Assembly (NCBI GenBank): GCA_024760525.1
Contig: CP060499.1
Coordinates: 248,001-312,000 of the forward strand
Direction: 5' to 3'
Source of the DNA: Nitrospira sp.
Lineage (GTDB): Bacteria; Nitrospirota; Nitrospiria; Nitrospirales; Nitrospiraceae
DNA: 64,000 nt
Part shown: one piece after another, positions 1 to 8,609 of the stretch
How positions within the stretch are numbered: the first letter of the stretch is position 1
Layout of the letters: each line of letters opens with the position of its first letter
The notes under the pieces: generated by a model
What the model saw: the letters and a program-made list of their open reading frames with translations, nothing else
Told to the model about the DNA's origin: nothing
Databases searched by the model: none
Translations under genes and position numbers: made by a program

Positions 1-36
1 GTTGAAATGATCGACGACTTTATCGCTGTAGGACAT
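1..36 (-). CDS. iscU: IscU Fe-S scaffold, 5' end only
   Basis: The first 12 codons read MSYSDKVVDHFN on the minus strand, matching the conserved N-terminus of IscU scaffold proteins. The gene runs off the window edge. A strong Shine-Dalgarno (GGAGG) lies just upstream of the ATG. It follows iscS by about 30 bases on the same strand, so it is the third gene of an iscR-iscS-iscU operon. IscU receives sulfur from IscS to build [2Fe-2S] clusters. Confidence 0.85.
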   Translation of the reverse strand, partial: MSYSDKVVDHFN

Positions 37-68
37 AGTATCCTCCGAAATTCGCGTTGTTATGTCAG

Positions 69-1286
69 TTAATGCGCCGCCCACTGGACGGATTTCAGGT
101 CCACACCTTCTTTTGCCATTTCATAGAGCGGGGACATTTCCCGCAACTTCGTCACTACCTCAATAACCTTCTTGATCGTATAGTCAATCTCGTCATCGGT
201 ATTGAAGCGGCCCAAACCGAAGCGGATTGAGGAGTGCGCGAGCTCGGTTCCGACGCCGAGTGCGCGCAAGACATAGGACGGTTCCAATGTGGCCGACGTG
301 CAGGCCGAACCGGACGAGAGTGCGATGTCCTTCATGCCCATGAGCAGCGACTCCCCTTCGACGTAGGCGAACGAAATGTTGAGGTTGCCCGGCAAACGGT
401 TTGTCGGATGGCCGTTGAGATAACTGTCTTCCAGAGCCGCCATAATATCGGTCTGAAGGCGGTCGCGCATTTTTGACAACCTGGCCGCTTCCGATGTCAT
501 CTCTTGTTCGCAGACTTCACAGGCCTTTCCGAATCCGACGATCAGCGGTACCGCCAAAGTCCCGGACCGCATACCGCGCTCATGTCCCCCTCCATCCATC
601 TGGGCCGCGATCCGTACGCGGGGATTCCTCTTTCTGACGTAGAGCGCACCGATTCCCTTAGGACCATAAATCTTGTGGGCTGAGAACGACATGAGATCAA
701 TGCCCATGGCTTGTACATCGACGGGAATTTTGCCGACGCCCTGTGTGGCATCGCAATGAAACAGGACTCCCCTCGCTTTCGCGATCTTGCCGATTTCCTG
801 GATGGGATTGATCGTGCCGATCTCGTTATTGGCGAGCATGACCGAGATCAGGATCGTCTTATCAGTAATGGCCTTTTCGACGTCTTGCGGATTGACCATG
901 CCGTTTTTGTCGACGGACAGATAGGTTGCGGTCGCCAGCCCCTTGGCCTCCAAGGACTTGGCCGTGTCGAGCACCGCCCGATGTTCCGTGGTCGCGGTGA
1001 TGATATGGGTGCCCTTTTCCTTGTACATCTCCAAGACACCCTTCAACGCCAGATTGTCCGATTCAGTGGCCCCGCTGGTGAAGACGATTTCTTTTGAGTC
1101 GGCCTTGATGAGCCGCGCAATCTGTTTGCGGGCCTGTTCCACGGCTTCTTCCGCTGCCCAGCCAAAGGCATGATTACGGCTGGCGGCATTGCCGAACTTC
1201 TCGGTGAAATACGGCAGCATAGCTTCCAGGACTCGGGGATCCATGGGAGTGGTGGAATGATTATCGAGGAAAATAGGAAACTTCAT
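69..1286 (-). CDS. iscS: cysteine desulfurase IscS
   Basis: The 405-residue protein is a PLP-dependent class V aminotransferase-fold enzyme. It converts cysteine to alanine and passes persulfide sulfur to IscU. The N-terminus (FLDNHSTTPMDPRV), the PLP-lysine segment SFSAHKIYGPKGIG and the mobile active-site loop SGSACTSATLEPS with the catalytic Cys are all present. Length and loop are those of group I (IscS/NifS-like) enzymes. Its ATG overlaps the iscR stop as ATGA, so translation is probably coupled. The assignment to IscS rather than NifS rests on the iscR-iscS-iscU order and the neighbouring ferredoxin. Confidence 0.95.
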   Translation of the reverse strand: MKFPIFLDNHSTTPMDPRVLEAMLPYFTEKFGNAASRNHAFGWAAEEAVEQARKQIARLIKADSKEIVFTSGATESDNLALKGVLEMYKEKGTHIITATTEHRAVLDTAKSLEAKGLATATYLSVDKNGMVNPQDVEKAITDKTILISVMLANNEIGTINPIQEIGKIAKARGVLFHCDATQGVGKIPVDVQAMGIDLMSFSAHKIYGPKGIGALYVRKRNPRVRIAAQMDGGGHERGMRSGTLAVPLIVGFGKACEVCEQEMTSEAARLSKMRDRLQTDIMAALEDSYLNGHPTNRLPGNLNISFAYVEGESLLMGMKDIALSSGSACTSATLEPSYVLRALGVGTELAHSSIRFGLGRFNTDDEIDYTIKKVIEVVTKLREMSPLYEMAKEGVDLKSVQWAAH

Positions 1287-1756
1287 CGTTCAACTCCTTG
1301 TGCTGAGGGAGACTGGATCGTGATCAGGGGTGTGCCGCCCATCATATCTTCCAACGTCATATTGTTCAGTAACTGGTAGATACTGCCTTGGATCTTCAGC
1401 AACGGTGTGCGGATGTTGCAATGCTCGCGCTGCATACAGAATTCGCCCTCTTTCTCATGCGAGCAGTCGGTGATGCCTAGAGGGCCTTCGATGCTTTCGA
1501 GAATCTGTGCGATCGTGATTTGTCCGGCGCTACGTGCCAGAAGGTAGCCACCCTTTGGGCCATTGTGACTTTCGATCATGCCGTTCTTTGAGAGGACTTG
1601 GAGAACCTTCGCCAACAATTCCAACGGAATGTTGTATTCCTCGGCGATCTCTTTCGTGTTCACAACTCTGCCCGGAGTAAGATCCCCGAATTGCACCGAA
1701 GCGATGTGTTGGAGCGCCATGAGTGCGTAATCAGCTTTTTTTGAAATCTTTAACAT
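1283..1756 (-). CDS. iscR: Rrf2-family Fe-S regulator IscR
   Basis: This is a 157-residue winged-helix regulator starting MLKISKKADYALMAL, the typical Rrf2 N-terminus. The open frame extends upstream, but the family N-terminus fits the ATG at 1756. Residues about 90-110 hold three cysteines (C-x8-C-x5-C in DCSHEKEGEFCMQREHC) as expected for [2Fe-2S] ligation. It is first in an operon with iscS and iscU. A perfect 10-bp inverted repeat about 20 bases upstream of the start is a likely site of autoregulation. IscR normally represses isc genes when clusters are sufficient. Confidence 0.9.
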   Translation of the reverse strand: MLKISKKADYALMALQHIASVQFGDLTPGRVVNTKEIAEEYNIPLELLAKVLQVLSKNGMIESHNGPKGGYLLARSAGQITIAQILESIEGPLGITDCSHEKEGEFCMQREHCNIRTPLLKIQGSIYQLLNNMTLEDMMGGTPLITIQSPSAQGVER

Positions 1757-1775
1757 CGCTATTGCCGATCGGTTA

Positions 1776-1802
1776 GATCGGAGACTATAATGGTCTCCGA
1801 TC
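1776..1802. promoter_or_regulatory. inverted repeat in iscR leader, candidate operator
   Basis: Perfect 10-bp arms GATCGGAGAC / GTCTCCGATC are separated by 7 bases. The repeat lies between the iscR start codon and the predicted iscR promoter, at about +9 to +35 of the transcript. It could be an IscR operator or an RNA hairpin in the leader. Confidence 0.5.
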
Positions 1803-1817
1803 ATTCTGGTCGGACTA

Positions 1818-1847
1818 AGACTAGCACGCATGTTTCTCGAGTGTCAA
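1818..1847 (-). promoter_or_regulatory. predicted promoter of iscR-iscS-iscU
   Basis: On the minus strand a perfect -35 TTGACA (1847-1842) is followed after 18 bases by TAGTCT (1823-1818). The predicted start is near 1811, just upstream of the inverted repeat at 1776-1802. Confidence 0.45.
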
Positions 1848-1890
1848 TACGCAGCTAGAGTCTAACGCTATCTCGGAAAGGAATAGGCAT

Positions 1891-2307
1891 ATGGGCGGGA
1901 CGAACCCGTATATTGAGAAGGCAGATTACGAACTTCCCAAAGTCTCCTATACCGTCACATTCATTCAGCCGAATGGAACCTCGACCACCGTTGCCGTCGA
2001 TCCTGAAAAAATCCCCTACGGCGCCACCGGGTTACCGGGGAGCATTTTAGATATTGCGATGGGTCACGGAATTGATTTGGAACATGTCTGTGGCGGGGTG
2101 TGCGCCTGCTCGACCTGTCATGTCATGGTGAAGCAGGGGCTGGAAACCTGCAACGAGGGCACGGACGATGAGTATGATCAGTTGGATGAAGCCCCTATGA
2201 CGACACTACAGTCTCGTCTGGGATGCCAATGTGTGCCGAATGGAACGAAGGATATCGTTGTTGAAATCCCAGCCGTGAATAAGAATCTCGTCAGAGAGGG
2301 ACACTGA
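1891..2307 (+). CDS. fdx: ISC-type [2Fe-2S] ferredoxin
   Basis: This 138-residue protein is an adrenodoxin-type ferredoxin. The cluster motif is HVCGGVCACSTCHV (C-x5-C-x2-C) with the fourth Cys in LGCQC, followed by the conserved VVEIP near the end. About 30 extra residues precede the fold. ISC ferredoxins supply electrons for cluster assembly on IscU. The gene is divergent from iscR, so both may be controlled from the shared 135-bp region. AAAGGAA precedes the ATG. Confidence 0.88.
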   Translation: MGGTNPYIEKADYELPKVSYTVTFIQPNGTSTTVAVDPEKIPYGATGLPGSILDIAMGHGIDLEHVCGGVCACSTCHVMVKQGLETCNEGTDDEYDQLDEAPMTTLQSRLGCQCVPNGTKDIVVEIPAVNKNLVREGH

Positions 2308-2308
2308 T

Positions 2309-3013
2309 TTAGTCGTAGGTTTCTATTTTCACTTCCTTCCGGTCGTAACCTTTTTCCTTAAAGTACGCGCGTAAGGGACGGACGAAGGCTTTGGTTCCAC
2401 AGAGCATGGGAACCACTTTCGGCTGTCCCTGAATCAATGGAGTAAGGACGGACAAGGTTTTCTCCACGGCCTCCCTCTCACCATTCTCCGCGACTAAAGG
2501 GAGGTAGCGGAAAGATGAACACTGCACTGCCATCGTGAGCCATTCCTGATGAAACAATATCTCTTTCTCGCTGGGTGACACCGCAATCAATAAGACAGGA
2601 GTCTGGAGTTTGGCGAAAAATATCTGTTTCAACAGGCAGCGCATCGGAACAAGACCCGTGTAGCGAGCGATCAACACGAGTTCACGATCGAGGGGTTGGG
2701 GAAGGGCGAAATTTCCGTACGGGCCGGACAAGGAAATTTCATCACCGGACTTCAGCTGGCACAGATAATTGGAGCCGAGTCCACCGGGAACACGATCGAA
2801 GACCAGCGTCAGCTCTCCATAAGGCGAGGAAGGGTCGGCCATGGAATAGGCGCGATTGAGCGGTGGCTTTGGTCCGACCGGCAATTTGAGAGACACCCAT
2901 TGTCCCGGCTGAAAAGAAATCTTGGTAGTCTTGGGTTTGATCACCAGTTGACGGACTTGGGGCGTGAGATCAGTGACCGAAAGCACTGTGGCAGGCTGAG
3001 AGATTTCCGCCAT
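2309..3013 (-). CDS. ferredoxin-NADP reductase-like flavoprotein
   Basis: The 234-residue protein has an N-terminal FAD-binding barrel with the RAYSMADPS (RxYS) motif and GPYGNF, then a shortened NAD(P)-binding half starting ARYTGLVPMRCLLKQ. The usual GxGxxP nucleotide motif is degenerate (YTGLVP). It has a strong ribosome site (AGGAGG). It converges on the ferredoxin gene with only one base between stop codons, which suggests it may reduce that ferredoxin; this is inference. Alternatives are other small FNR-superfamily oxidoreductases. Confidence 0.7.
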   Translation of the reverse strand: MAEISQPATVLSVTDLTPQVRQLVIKPKTTKISFQPGQWVSLKLPVGPKPPLNRAYSMADPSSPYGELTLVFDRVPGGLGSNYLCQLKSGDEISLSGPYGNFALPQPLDRELVLIARYTGLVPMRCLLKQIFFAKLQTPVLLIAVSPSEKEILFHQEWLTMAVQCSSFRYLPLVAENGEREAVEKTLSVLTPLIQGQPKVVPMLCGTKAFVRPLRAYFKEKGYDRKEVKIETYD

Positions 3014-3141
3014 CCCGACCTCCTGGCATGGTCATATCAGAAGCGGTTCTGAGATGGAAGCGCCGGGGCCAAGTGCAAGGATTTTCACAGCGTGATATAG
3101 ATGTCGGCGTCGATGACATGCCATGAAGGGATGACGCGATC

Positions 3142-4563
3142 ATGAACCAGGTCCGTGTCCGGTTCGCTCCGAGTCCGACGGGATTTCTCCATATTGGGGG
3201 TGTGCGCACAGCCCTCTTCAATTGGCTCTTTGCGCGCCAACAACAGGGGACCTTCATTCTTCGTATCGAGGATACCGATCAAAGCCGGTCGACCGATGAA
3301 TCGATTCAGGCCATCATCAAGGGGATGGAGTGGGTCGAGCTCGATTGGAATGAAGGTCCGTACCGTCAAACGGAGCGCATGGATTTGTATCGTGACCATG
3401 CCATGAAGTTGCTTGAGACAGGGCAGGCGTACTGGTGCGTATGTAAGGCGGAAGAGCTGGAGGCACGACGAAAAGAAGCCGAAGCCAAAGGGTTGTCGCC
3501 TCGTTATGACGGCCGCTGCCGCAATTTGGGAATTACTGGCCAAGCGGGGGATGCGGCGCTTCGATTCAAGGCTCCACAAGAGGGTCAGACGGTCATCGAT
3601 GATTTGATCAAGGGCAAAATTGTGTTCGACAATACCGTGCTGGATGATCTCATCATCCTGAGGTCCAACGGATATCCGACCTATAATTTTTCTGTCGTGG
3701 TCGACGATGCGCTGATGCGCATCACGCACGTCGTGCGAGGAGACGACCATCTCACCAACACACCGCGGCAGGTTCCAATTTTTGAGGCGCTGGGGTTTAC
3801 CATTCCCCGCTTTGGACACCTGCCGATGATTTTAGGATCGGACAAAACCCGGCTCTCCAAACGCCATGGTGCCACCTCGATTATGGCGTACAAAGACATG
3901 GGCTATCTCCCCGATGCCATGGTCAATTACCTGGTCCGACTCGGCTGGTCGCACGGTGACCAAGAACTCTTTACCCGGCAGGAGCTGATTGAAAAGTTCT
4001 CGTGGGATCATGTGCAGAAGTCGCCCGCCGTCTTCAATCCGGACAAGCTGCTCTGGATGAATGCCGAATACATCAAAACCAGCCCTCCGCACCAGGTTGT
4101 GCAAGCGCTCGTGCCATTGTTGGAGCAAGCCGGGTTCAAGACGGAGGTCGGGTCCGTCTCTGATGAATGGCTTGCCCAGCTGGTGGTTTTGGTGAAGGAA
4201 CGAGCCAAGACGCTGCTCGAAATGGTGGAGTGGGTCAAGCCGTATTTCGGGCAATCCGTTGTCTTCGAAGCGGAAGCGGCAAGAAAGTTTCTGACATCGG
4301 CCATCGCTCCGACCCTGAGCAAGCTGACCACACGCTTGGATGCGTTCCCCACCTTCTCCAAATTGGAATGGGAGCACAGCTTCAAGCAGGTGGTTGAGGA
4401 AGAAGGCATGAAGATGGGCCAGCTCGCCCAGCCGGTCCGCGTCGCCTTGACCGGACGAACGGCAAGCCCCGGACTGTTTGAGGTGATGGAGATCCTGGGT
4501 CGAGAACGGACCCTCTTTCGGCTCCGCGAGGGAATCGAACGCGCAAAAGCCAACCAGGCTTGA
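3142..4563 (+). CDS. gltX: glutamyl-tRNA synthetase
   Basis: This 473-residue class I synthetase charges tRNA-Glu. The HIGH motif is HIGG (residues about 17-20) within RFAPSPTGFLHIGG, and the KMSKS motif is LSKRH. A cysteine-rich segment (CVCKAEE ... DGRC) resembles the zinc site of bacterial enzymes. Length is normal. Because a separate glnS lies 2.2 kb downstream, GltX need not mischarge tRNA-Gln; the sequence alone does not show whether it is discriminating. Two tRNA-Gln genes follow directly. Confidence 0.95.
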   Translation: MNQVRVRFAPSPTGFLHIGGVRTALFNWLFARQQQGTFILRIEDTDQSRSTDESIQAIIKGMEWVELDWNEGPYRQTERMDLYRDHAMKLLETGQAYWCVCKAEELEARRKEAEAKGLSPRYDGRCRNLGITGQAGDAALRFKAPQEGQTVIDDLIKGKIVFDNTVLDDLIILRSNGYPTYNFSVVVDDALMRITHVVRGDDHLTNTPRQVPIFEALGFTIPRFGHLPMILGSDKTRLSKRHGATSIMAYKDMGYLPDAMVNYLVRLGWSHGDQELFTRQELIEKFSWDHVQKSPAVFNPDKLLWMNAEYIKTSPPHQVVQALVPLLEQAGFKTEVGSVSDEWLAQLVVLVKERAKTLLEMVEWVKPYFGQSVVFEAEAARKFLTSAIAPTLSKLTTRLDAFPTFSKLEWEHSFKQVVEEEGMKMGQLAQPVRVALTGRTASPGLFEVMEILGRERTLFRLREGIERAKANQA

Positions 4564-4599
4564 CGGACCGAGTAGTCGTGTATTACGTTGAACGCCGGT

Positions 4600-4673
4600 T
4601 GGGGGATCGTCTAGCGGTAGGACGTCAGTCTCTGGATCTGACTACCTAGGTTCGATTCCTAGTCCCCCAGCCA
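4600..4673 (+). tRNA. tRNA-Gln (anticodon CUG)
   Basis: A full cloverleaf can be drawn with acceptor TGGGGGA/TCCCCCA, discriminator G and encoded CCA. The T1-A72 first pair is typical of tRNA-Gln. The anticodon loop is CTCTGGA, giving CUG. There is one T-T mismatch at the base of the anticodon stem (positions 31-39). Confidence 0.93.
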
Positions 4674-4720
4674 ATATCTTTTCTCTGCCTTCCCAACCGC
4701 GTGTCGCTTCAGTACCGCGC

Positions 4721-4794
4721 TGGGGGATCGTCTAGCGGTAGGACGCCAGCCTTTGGAGCTGGCTACCTAGGTTCGATTCCTAGTCCCCCAGCCA
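4721..4794 (+). tRNA. tRNA-Gln (anticodon UUG)
   Basis: It has the same acceptor, D and T arms as the copy 47 bases upstream, with encoded CCA. The anticodon stem-loop is CCAGC-CTTTGGA-GCTGG, giving UUG. The two genes look like a duplication that differs mainly in the anticodon arm. Confidence 0.95.
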
Positions 4795-4819
4795 TATCCT
4801 CCATTCGGTTGCATCCCCG

Positions 4820-5866
4820 CTACTTCAACAATGATTGCATGTCGATGACGAACCGGTATTGTACATCGCCTCGCATGACCCGCTCATAGGCCTCATTGAC
4901 CTGCTGAATGGGGATCAGCTCGATATCCGACTGAATGTGATGTTGTGCGCAGAAATTGAGCATTTCCTGTGTTTCTTTGATCCCGCCGATGAGAGAGCCG
5001 GCGAGGCGCCGACGTTTGGAAATGAGCGAGAAGGCCTGGACCGGGGTTGGCCTCTCAGGCGCCCCCACGAGGATCATGGTGCCGTCGGTTTTGAGGAGGT
5101 TCAAATAGGCGTTGTAATCGTGCGGGGCCGATACGGTGTCGAGGATGTAGTCGAAATACTTATGCAGCTTGGTAAAGGTCTGGGGATTAGAGGTCACAGC
5201 GAAGCTCGTGGCACCCAAGCGCTTCGCGTCTTCCCGTTTCTTCTCCGACGTGCTTAACACCGTCACCTCGGTTCCCATCGCCTTGGCCAGCTTCACCGCC
5301 ATGTGGCCGAGGCCGCCGAGTCCGACAACCGCCAATTTATGATAGCGACCGACGCCCCACTGGCGCAGGGGCGAGTAGGTCGTAATCCCTGCGCAGAGCA
5401 ATGGCGCCGCTCCCGCTGGTGAAAGTGTCGAGGGAATATGCAAGACGTAGTTCTCGTCCACGACAATTTGAGTCGAGTAGCCGCCTTGGGTAATCCCACC
5501 GGACTTGTCCTGTCCGGCGTAAGTCCAGAGTGCACCGCCGTCACAATATTGTTCGAGGCCCTCGCGGCAAGCTGTGCATGTTCGGCACGAATCCACGAAG
5601 CAACCGACGCCGGCTCGATCACCGACCTTGAAGGCTTGAACGGCCGATCCCACCTGCGACACAGCCCCCACGATTTCATGTCCGGGCACCATTGGATAAA
5701 GGGAGATGCCCCACTCGTTGCGGGCTTGGTGGATGTCGGAGTGGCAGATGCCGCAATGTGAGATGGTGATCAGAACATCGTGCGGACCGACGTCGCGTCG
5801 CTCAAAGGAAAAAGGTTGTAGTCTCTCCTTGGCGGCCAATGCCGCATAGCCTTTCGTCTCCAGCAT
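4820..5866 (-). CDS. zinc-dependent alcohol dehydrogenase (CAD/YahK type)
   Basis: This 348-residue medium-chain dehydrogenase has catalytic zinc ligands in CGICHSDIH and GHE, the structural-zinc lobe CRTCTACREGLEQYC, and the Rossmann motif GLGGLGHMAVKLAKA. It matches the cinnamyl-alcohol-dehydrogenase-like group, which reduces aldehydes with NADPH. The substrate cannot be read from the sequence. The ATG at 5866 is preceded by AAGGGAAC. It stands alone between the tRNA-Gln genes and yacG. Confidence 0.88.
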   Translation of the reverse strand: MLETKGYAALAAKERLQPFSFERRDVGPHDVLITISHCGICHSDIHQARNEWGISLYPMVPGHEIVGAVSQVGSAVQAFKVGDRAGVGCFVDSCRTCTACREGLEQYCDGGALWTYAGQDKSGGITQGGYSTQIVVDENYVLHIPSTLSPAGAAPLLCAGITTYSPLRQWGVGRYHKLAVVGLGGLGHMAVKLAKAMGTEVTVLSTSEKKREDAKRLGATSFAVTSNPQTFTKLHKYFDYILDTVSAPHDYNAYLNLLKTDGTMILVGAPERPTPVQAFSLISKRRRLAGSLIGGIKETQEMLNFCAQHHIQSDIELIPIQQVNEAYERVMRGDVQYRFVIDMQSLLK

Positions 5867-6096
5867 AGAATAGTTCCCTTCGACAGATGAGTAGAGAACA
5901 AGACCTTAGCAAGTTCGTCCAAACTTGCCAACAGGCAATTCACGAGTGTTTGCCATCGAGGGGACTGATCGCTCGTGTAGAGTGCTTCCGCCAAGATTTA
6001 GCCCAAGGGGAATGATATGGCCGTGGTTTCAGGCAATCCATGCTCGATCAGCAGGCGACGGACCCATCTGGCTATCCTTCGCCTTCACCTCCAGTC

Positions 6097-6270
6097 TTAC
6101 TGTTCATCCTTGTGGGGGTCAGCGTTTCCTTGGCCGGAGGTGGGACCTGGAATACGGTACTGTTCCGCCGCCCACGTCCCCAAGTCGATGAGCTGGCACC
6201 GTTCAGAACAGAAAGGGCGCCACGGGTTCCCTTCCCATGGTGCGGGTTGGCTGCACAGGGGACATGTCAT
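6097..6270 (-). CDS. yacG: DNA gyrase inhibitor YacG, zinc-binding
   Basis: This short frame encodes 57 residues beginning MTCPLCSQPAPWEGNPWRPF. The pattern CPLC ... PFCSERCQLIDLGTWAAEQYRIP is the YacG signature: a four-Cys zinc site (C-x2-C, C-x3-C) and the conserved IDLG.W..E.YRIP segment. In E. coli YacG binds and inhibits gyrase. No strong ribosome site is visible, and no alternative start lies just upstream. It sits alone between the dehydrogenase and a PilZ gene. Confidence 0.85.
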   Translation of the reverse strand: MTCPLCSQPAPWEGNPWRPFCSERCQLIDLGTWAAEQYRIPGPTSGQGNADPHKDEQ

Positions 6271-6321
6271 GGGTCTAGTGTAATGTCGGTGCCGGAAGAA
6301 GAAAAGGCGTAGACAGGCTGG

Positions 6322-6657
6322 TCAATCCTGAGGCACGGACCGCGGTGTCGCAATGTGAAGGAGCCGTTGCAACCGGTTTCGATCCACATCAGTGAGACGC
6401 ACGAACTCGACACCGAATTCGCCCTGGTTGACCCATCGAACAGCAGCGGAATGGACGGTGATCGGGACGGCCAAATCGGTGGCCTGGATCAACAATTTGA
6501 CACCGGCCCCCGTCGCAATCGGAGCGGTGCTGGTCACTGCGCAACCACCGGCGGAAATATCGAACATGGTACCTTGGAGGACTTCCGTCTGATTGGTCGT
6601 GGAAAAGAAGACCTGCAAGTCAACAGGGATTCGCGGATGTTCCCGACATTCGATCAT
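6322..6657 (-). CDS. PilZ-domain protein
   Basis: This is a 111-residue single-domain protein. The c-di-GMP-binding motifs are present: RxxxR as REHPR near the N-terminus and DxSxxG as DISAGG about 35 residues later. A start at 6681 is possible, but GGAGGT is five bases from the ATG at 6657, which decides for the shorter form. It is probably a stand-alone c-di-GMP receptor. No operon partner shows its target. Confidence 0.85.
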   Translation of the reverse strand: MIECREHPRIPVDLQVFFSTTNQTEVLQGTMFDISAGGCAVTSTAPIATGAGVKLLIQATDLAVPITVHSAAVRWVNQGEFGVEFVRLTDVDRNRLQRLLHIATPRSVPQD

Positions 6658-6805
6658 CGTGACCTCCACAACCGAGAGCAACCAAGTGCCTTCCGGCGAG
6701 ATTGGCGATCATTGGAAATAGTATAAACCCTCCGGCTCTCGGTGGCACGCGTTGGGCGAGAATCAGCATGCCCAGCGGCTTCCGATCGCCAAGCCTCAAC
6801 GATCG

Positions 6806-8512
6806 TCAGTTTCGTGGTGTTTGCTGGCTCTTCTCCAGCTTGGCCCACGCATCTTTGAGAGACACGGTGCGGTTGAAAAGAAGGGTCTCGGATGATGAAT
6901 CGGGATCGACGCAGAAGTACCCCTGCCGCTCGAATTGGAATCGAGAACCGGGCGTGGCTGAACGGAGGCTCGGCTCAACTAAGCAGCCGCTCAGCTGTTC
7001 GAGCGACTGAGGGTTCAATGAGTGAGTCCAGTCCTGGTCGGCCGAGGGCTTGGCCTGGTCAGGGAGCAGAAGCGAATGATACAGACGAATGGTCGCATTG
7101 GCTGCATGGGTGGCCGACACCCAGTGAATGGTGGCTTTCACCTTGCGTTGTTCGTGTGCTGATCCGCTTCTGGTTTCCGGGTCGTATGTGCAGTGGAGTT
7201 CGGTGACCAGACCGGTCTGAGGATCTTTCGTCGCATTCACACACTTGATGATGTACCCATAGCGAAGCCGGACCTCCCGGCCCGGCGCGAGGCGGTAGAA
7301 CTGTTTCGGCGGATCCTCCCGGAAATCGTCCTGCTCGATGTAGAGTGTCCGCGAAAACGGCACTCTTCGAGTTCCTGCTGTGGCATCCTCCGGATTATTC
7401 ACAGCGTCGAGCTCTTCAACGACACCGTCCGGATAGTTATCGATCACGACTTTCAACGGCCGGAGTACCGCCATCACGCGAGGTGAGCGTTTGTTCAAGT
7501 CTTCCCGAATGAAATGTTCGAGCAGCTGCATCTCGACGATCGCATCGCGCTTCGCGACCCCGATGTGTTCGCAAAAAGCACGAATCGCTTCCGGAGTCAC
7601 GCCTCGGCGGCGGAGGCCTTTGAGCGTGGGAAGGCGTGGATCATCCCAACCGGCCACCAGTTTCTTTTCGACCAGTTCCAGCAGTTTGCGCTTGCTCATC
7701 ACCGTGGAGGTCAGATTGAGTCTCGCGAATTCGATCTGCTGTGGGTGATGCGGAGCATGGACCTCCGCGACGACCCAATCGTACAAGGGACGGTGATCCT
7801 CAAATTCCAGCGTGCACAACGAATGCGTAATCCCTTCGATGGCATCGGAGAGCGGATGCGCAAAATCATACGAAGGGTAGATGCACCACGCGGTCTCTGT
7901 TCGGTAATGGGTTGCATGTCGGATCCGATAGAGGATCGGGTCTCTGAGGTTGATGTTGGGAGACCCCATATCAATCTTGGCGCGTAACACATGGGCTCCG
8001 TCCGTAAACTCACCGGCTCGCATGCGCGCGAAGAGATCCAGATTTTCATCGATGGATCGAGCTCGAAAGGGACTGTTGCGGCCAGGGTCCGTCAGGGTGC
8101 CCCGGTATTCACGGATTTGATCAGCCGGGAGGCTGTCGACATAGGCCTTCCCATTCTTGATCAGCACAATGGCGAACGCGTACAGCTGCTCGAAATAATC
8201 GGATGCATAAAACTTCTTTTCTCGCCAATCAAATCCCAACCATCGGACATCCTCCTGAATCGCCTGCACATACTCAGGATCCTCGGTCGTGGGATTCGTA
8301 TCGTCGAATCGAAGATGACAGGCGCCGTCCGGAGTTTCGTTGGCGATCCCAAAGTTGAGGACCATGGATTTGGCGTGCCCGATGTGGAGGTATCCGTTGG
8401 GTTCGGGAGGAAATCGCGTCACGACACGGCCGCCGTGTTTGCCGGCTGCACGGTCGGCCGCGACGATATCCCGAATGAAATCCGAGGGGGTGGTAGATGC
8501 TGAAGTGGTCAT
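6806..8512 (-). CDS. glnS: glutaminyl-tRNA synthetase
   Basis: The protein of about 568 residues is a class I synthetase with FPPEPNGYLHIGHAKS (HIGH) and VMSKRKL (KMSKS-type), followed by the two C-terminal anticodon-binding beta barrels. It charges tRNA-Gln directly, so this organism does not depend wholly on the amidotransferase route. A GTG-initiated extension to 8563 is open, but the ATG at 8512 gives the normal family length. It lies close to gltX and the two tRNA-Gln genes. Confidence 0.95.
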   Translation of the reverse strand: MTTSASTTPSDFIRDIVAADRAAGKHGGRVVTRFPPEPNGYLHIGHAKSMVLNFGIANETPDGACHLRFDDTNPTTEDPEYVQAIQEDVRWLGFDWREKKFYASDYFEQLYAFAIVLIKNGKAYVDSLPADQIREYRGTLTDPGRNSPFRARSIDENLDLFARMRAGEFTDGAHVLRAKIDMGSPNINLRDPILYRIRHATHYRTETAWCIYPSYDFAHPLSDAIEGITHSLCTLEFEDHRPLYDWVVAEVHAPHHPQQIEFARLNLTSTVMSKRKLLELVEKKLVAGWDDPRLPTLKGLRRRGVTPEAIRAFCEHIGVAKRDAIVEMQLLEHFIREDLNKRSPRVMAVLRPLKVVIDNYPDGVVEELDAVNNPEDATAGTRRVPFSRTLYIEQDDFREDPPKQFYRLAPGREVRLRYGYIIKCVNATKDPQTGLVTELHCTYDPETRSGSAHEQRKVKATIHWVSATHAANATIRLYHSLLLPDQAKPSADQDWTHSLNPQSLEQLSGCLVEPSLRSATPGSRFQFERQGYFCVDPDSSSETLLFNRTVSLKDAWAKLEKSQQTPRN

Positions 8513-8609
8513 GAGGTCTTGTGGGAAAGTCTCTGCATAGTCATGTGCGGAGGCCACCTCCACGAGGCTGTTCTATCATAGAGTGGCTAATGGGAGGAAT
8601 GGGGAATAG

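Noticed and set aside
5925..6312. Plus-strand frames opposite yacG
   Set aside because: They are antisense to yacG, which has a clear family signature.
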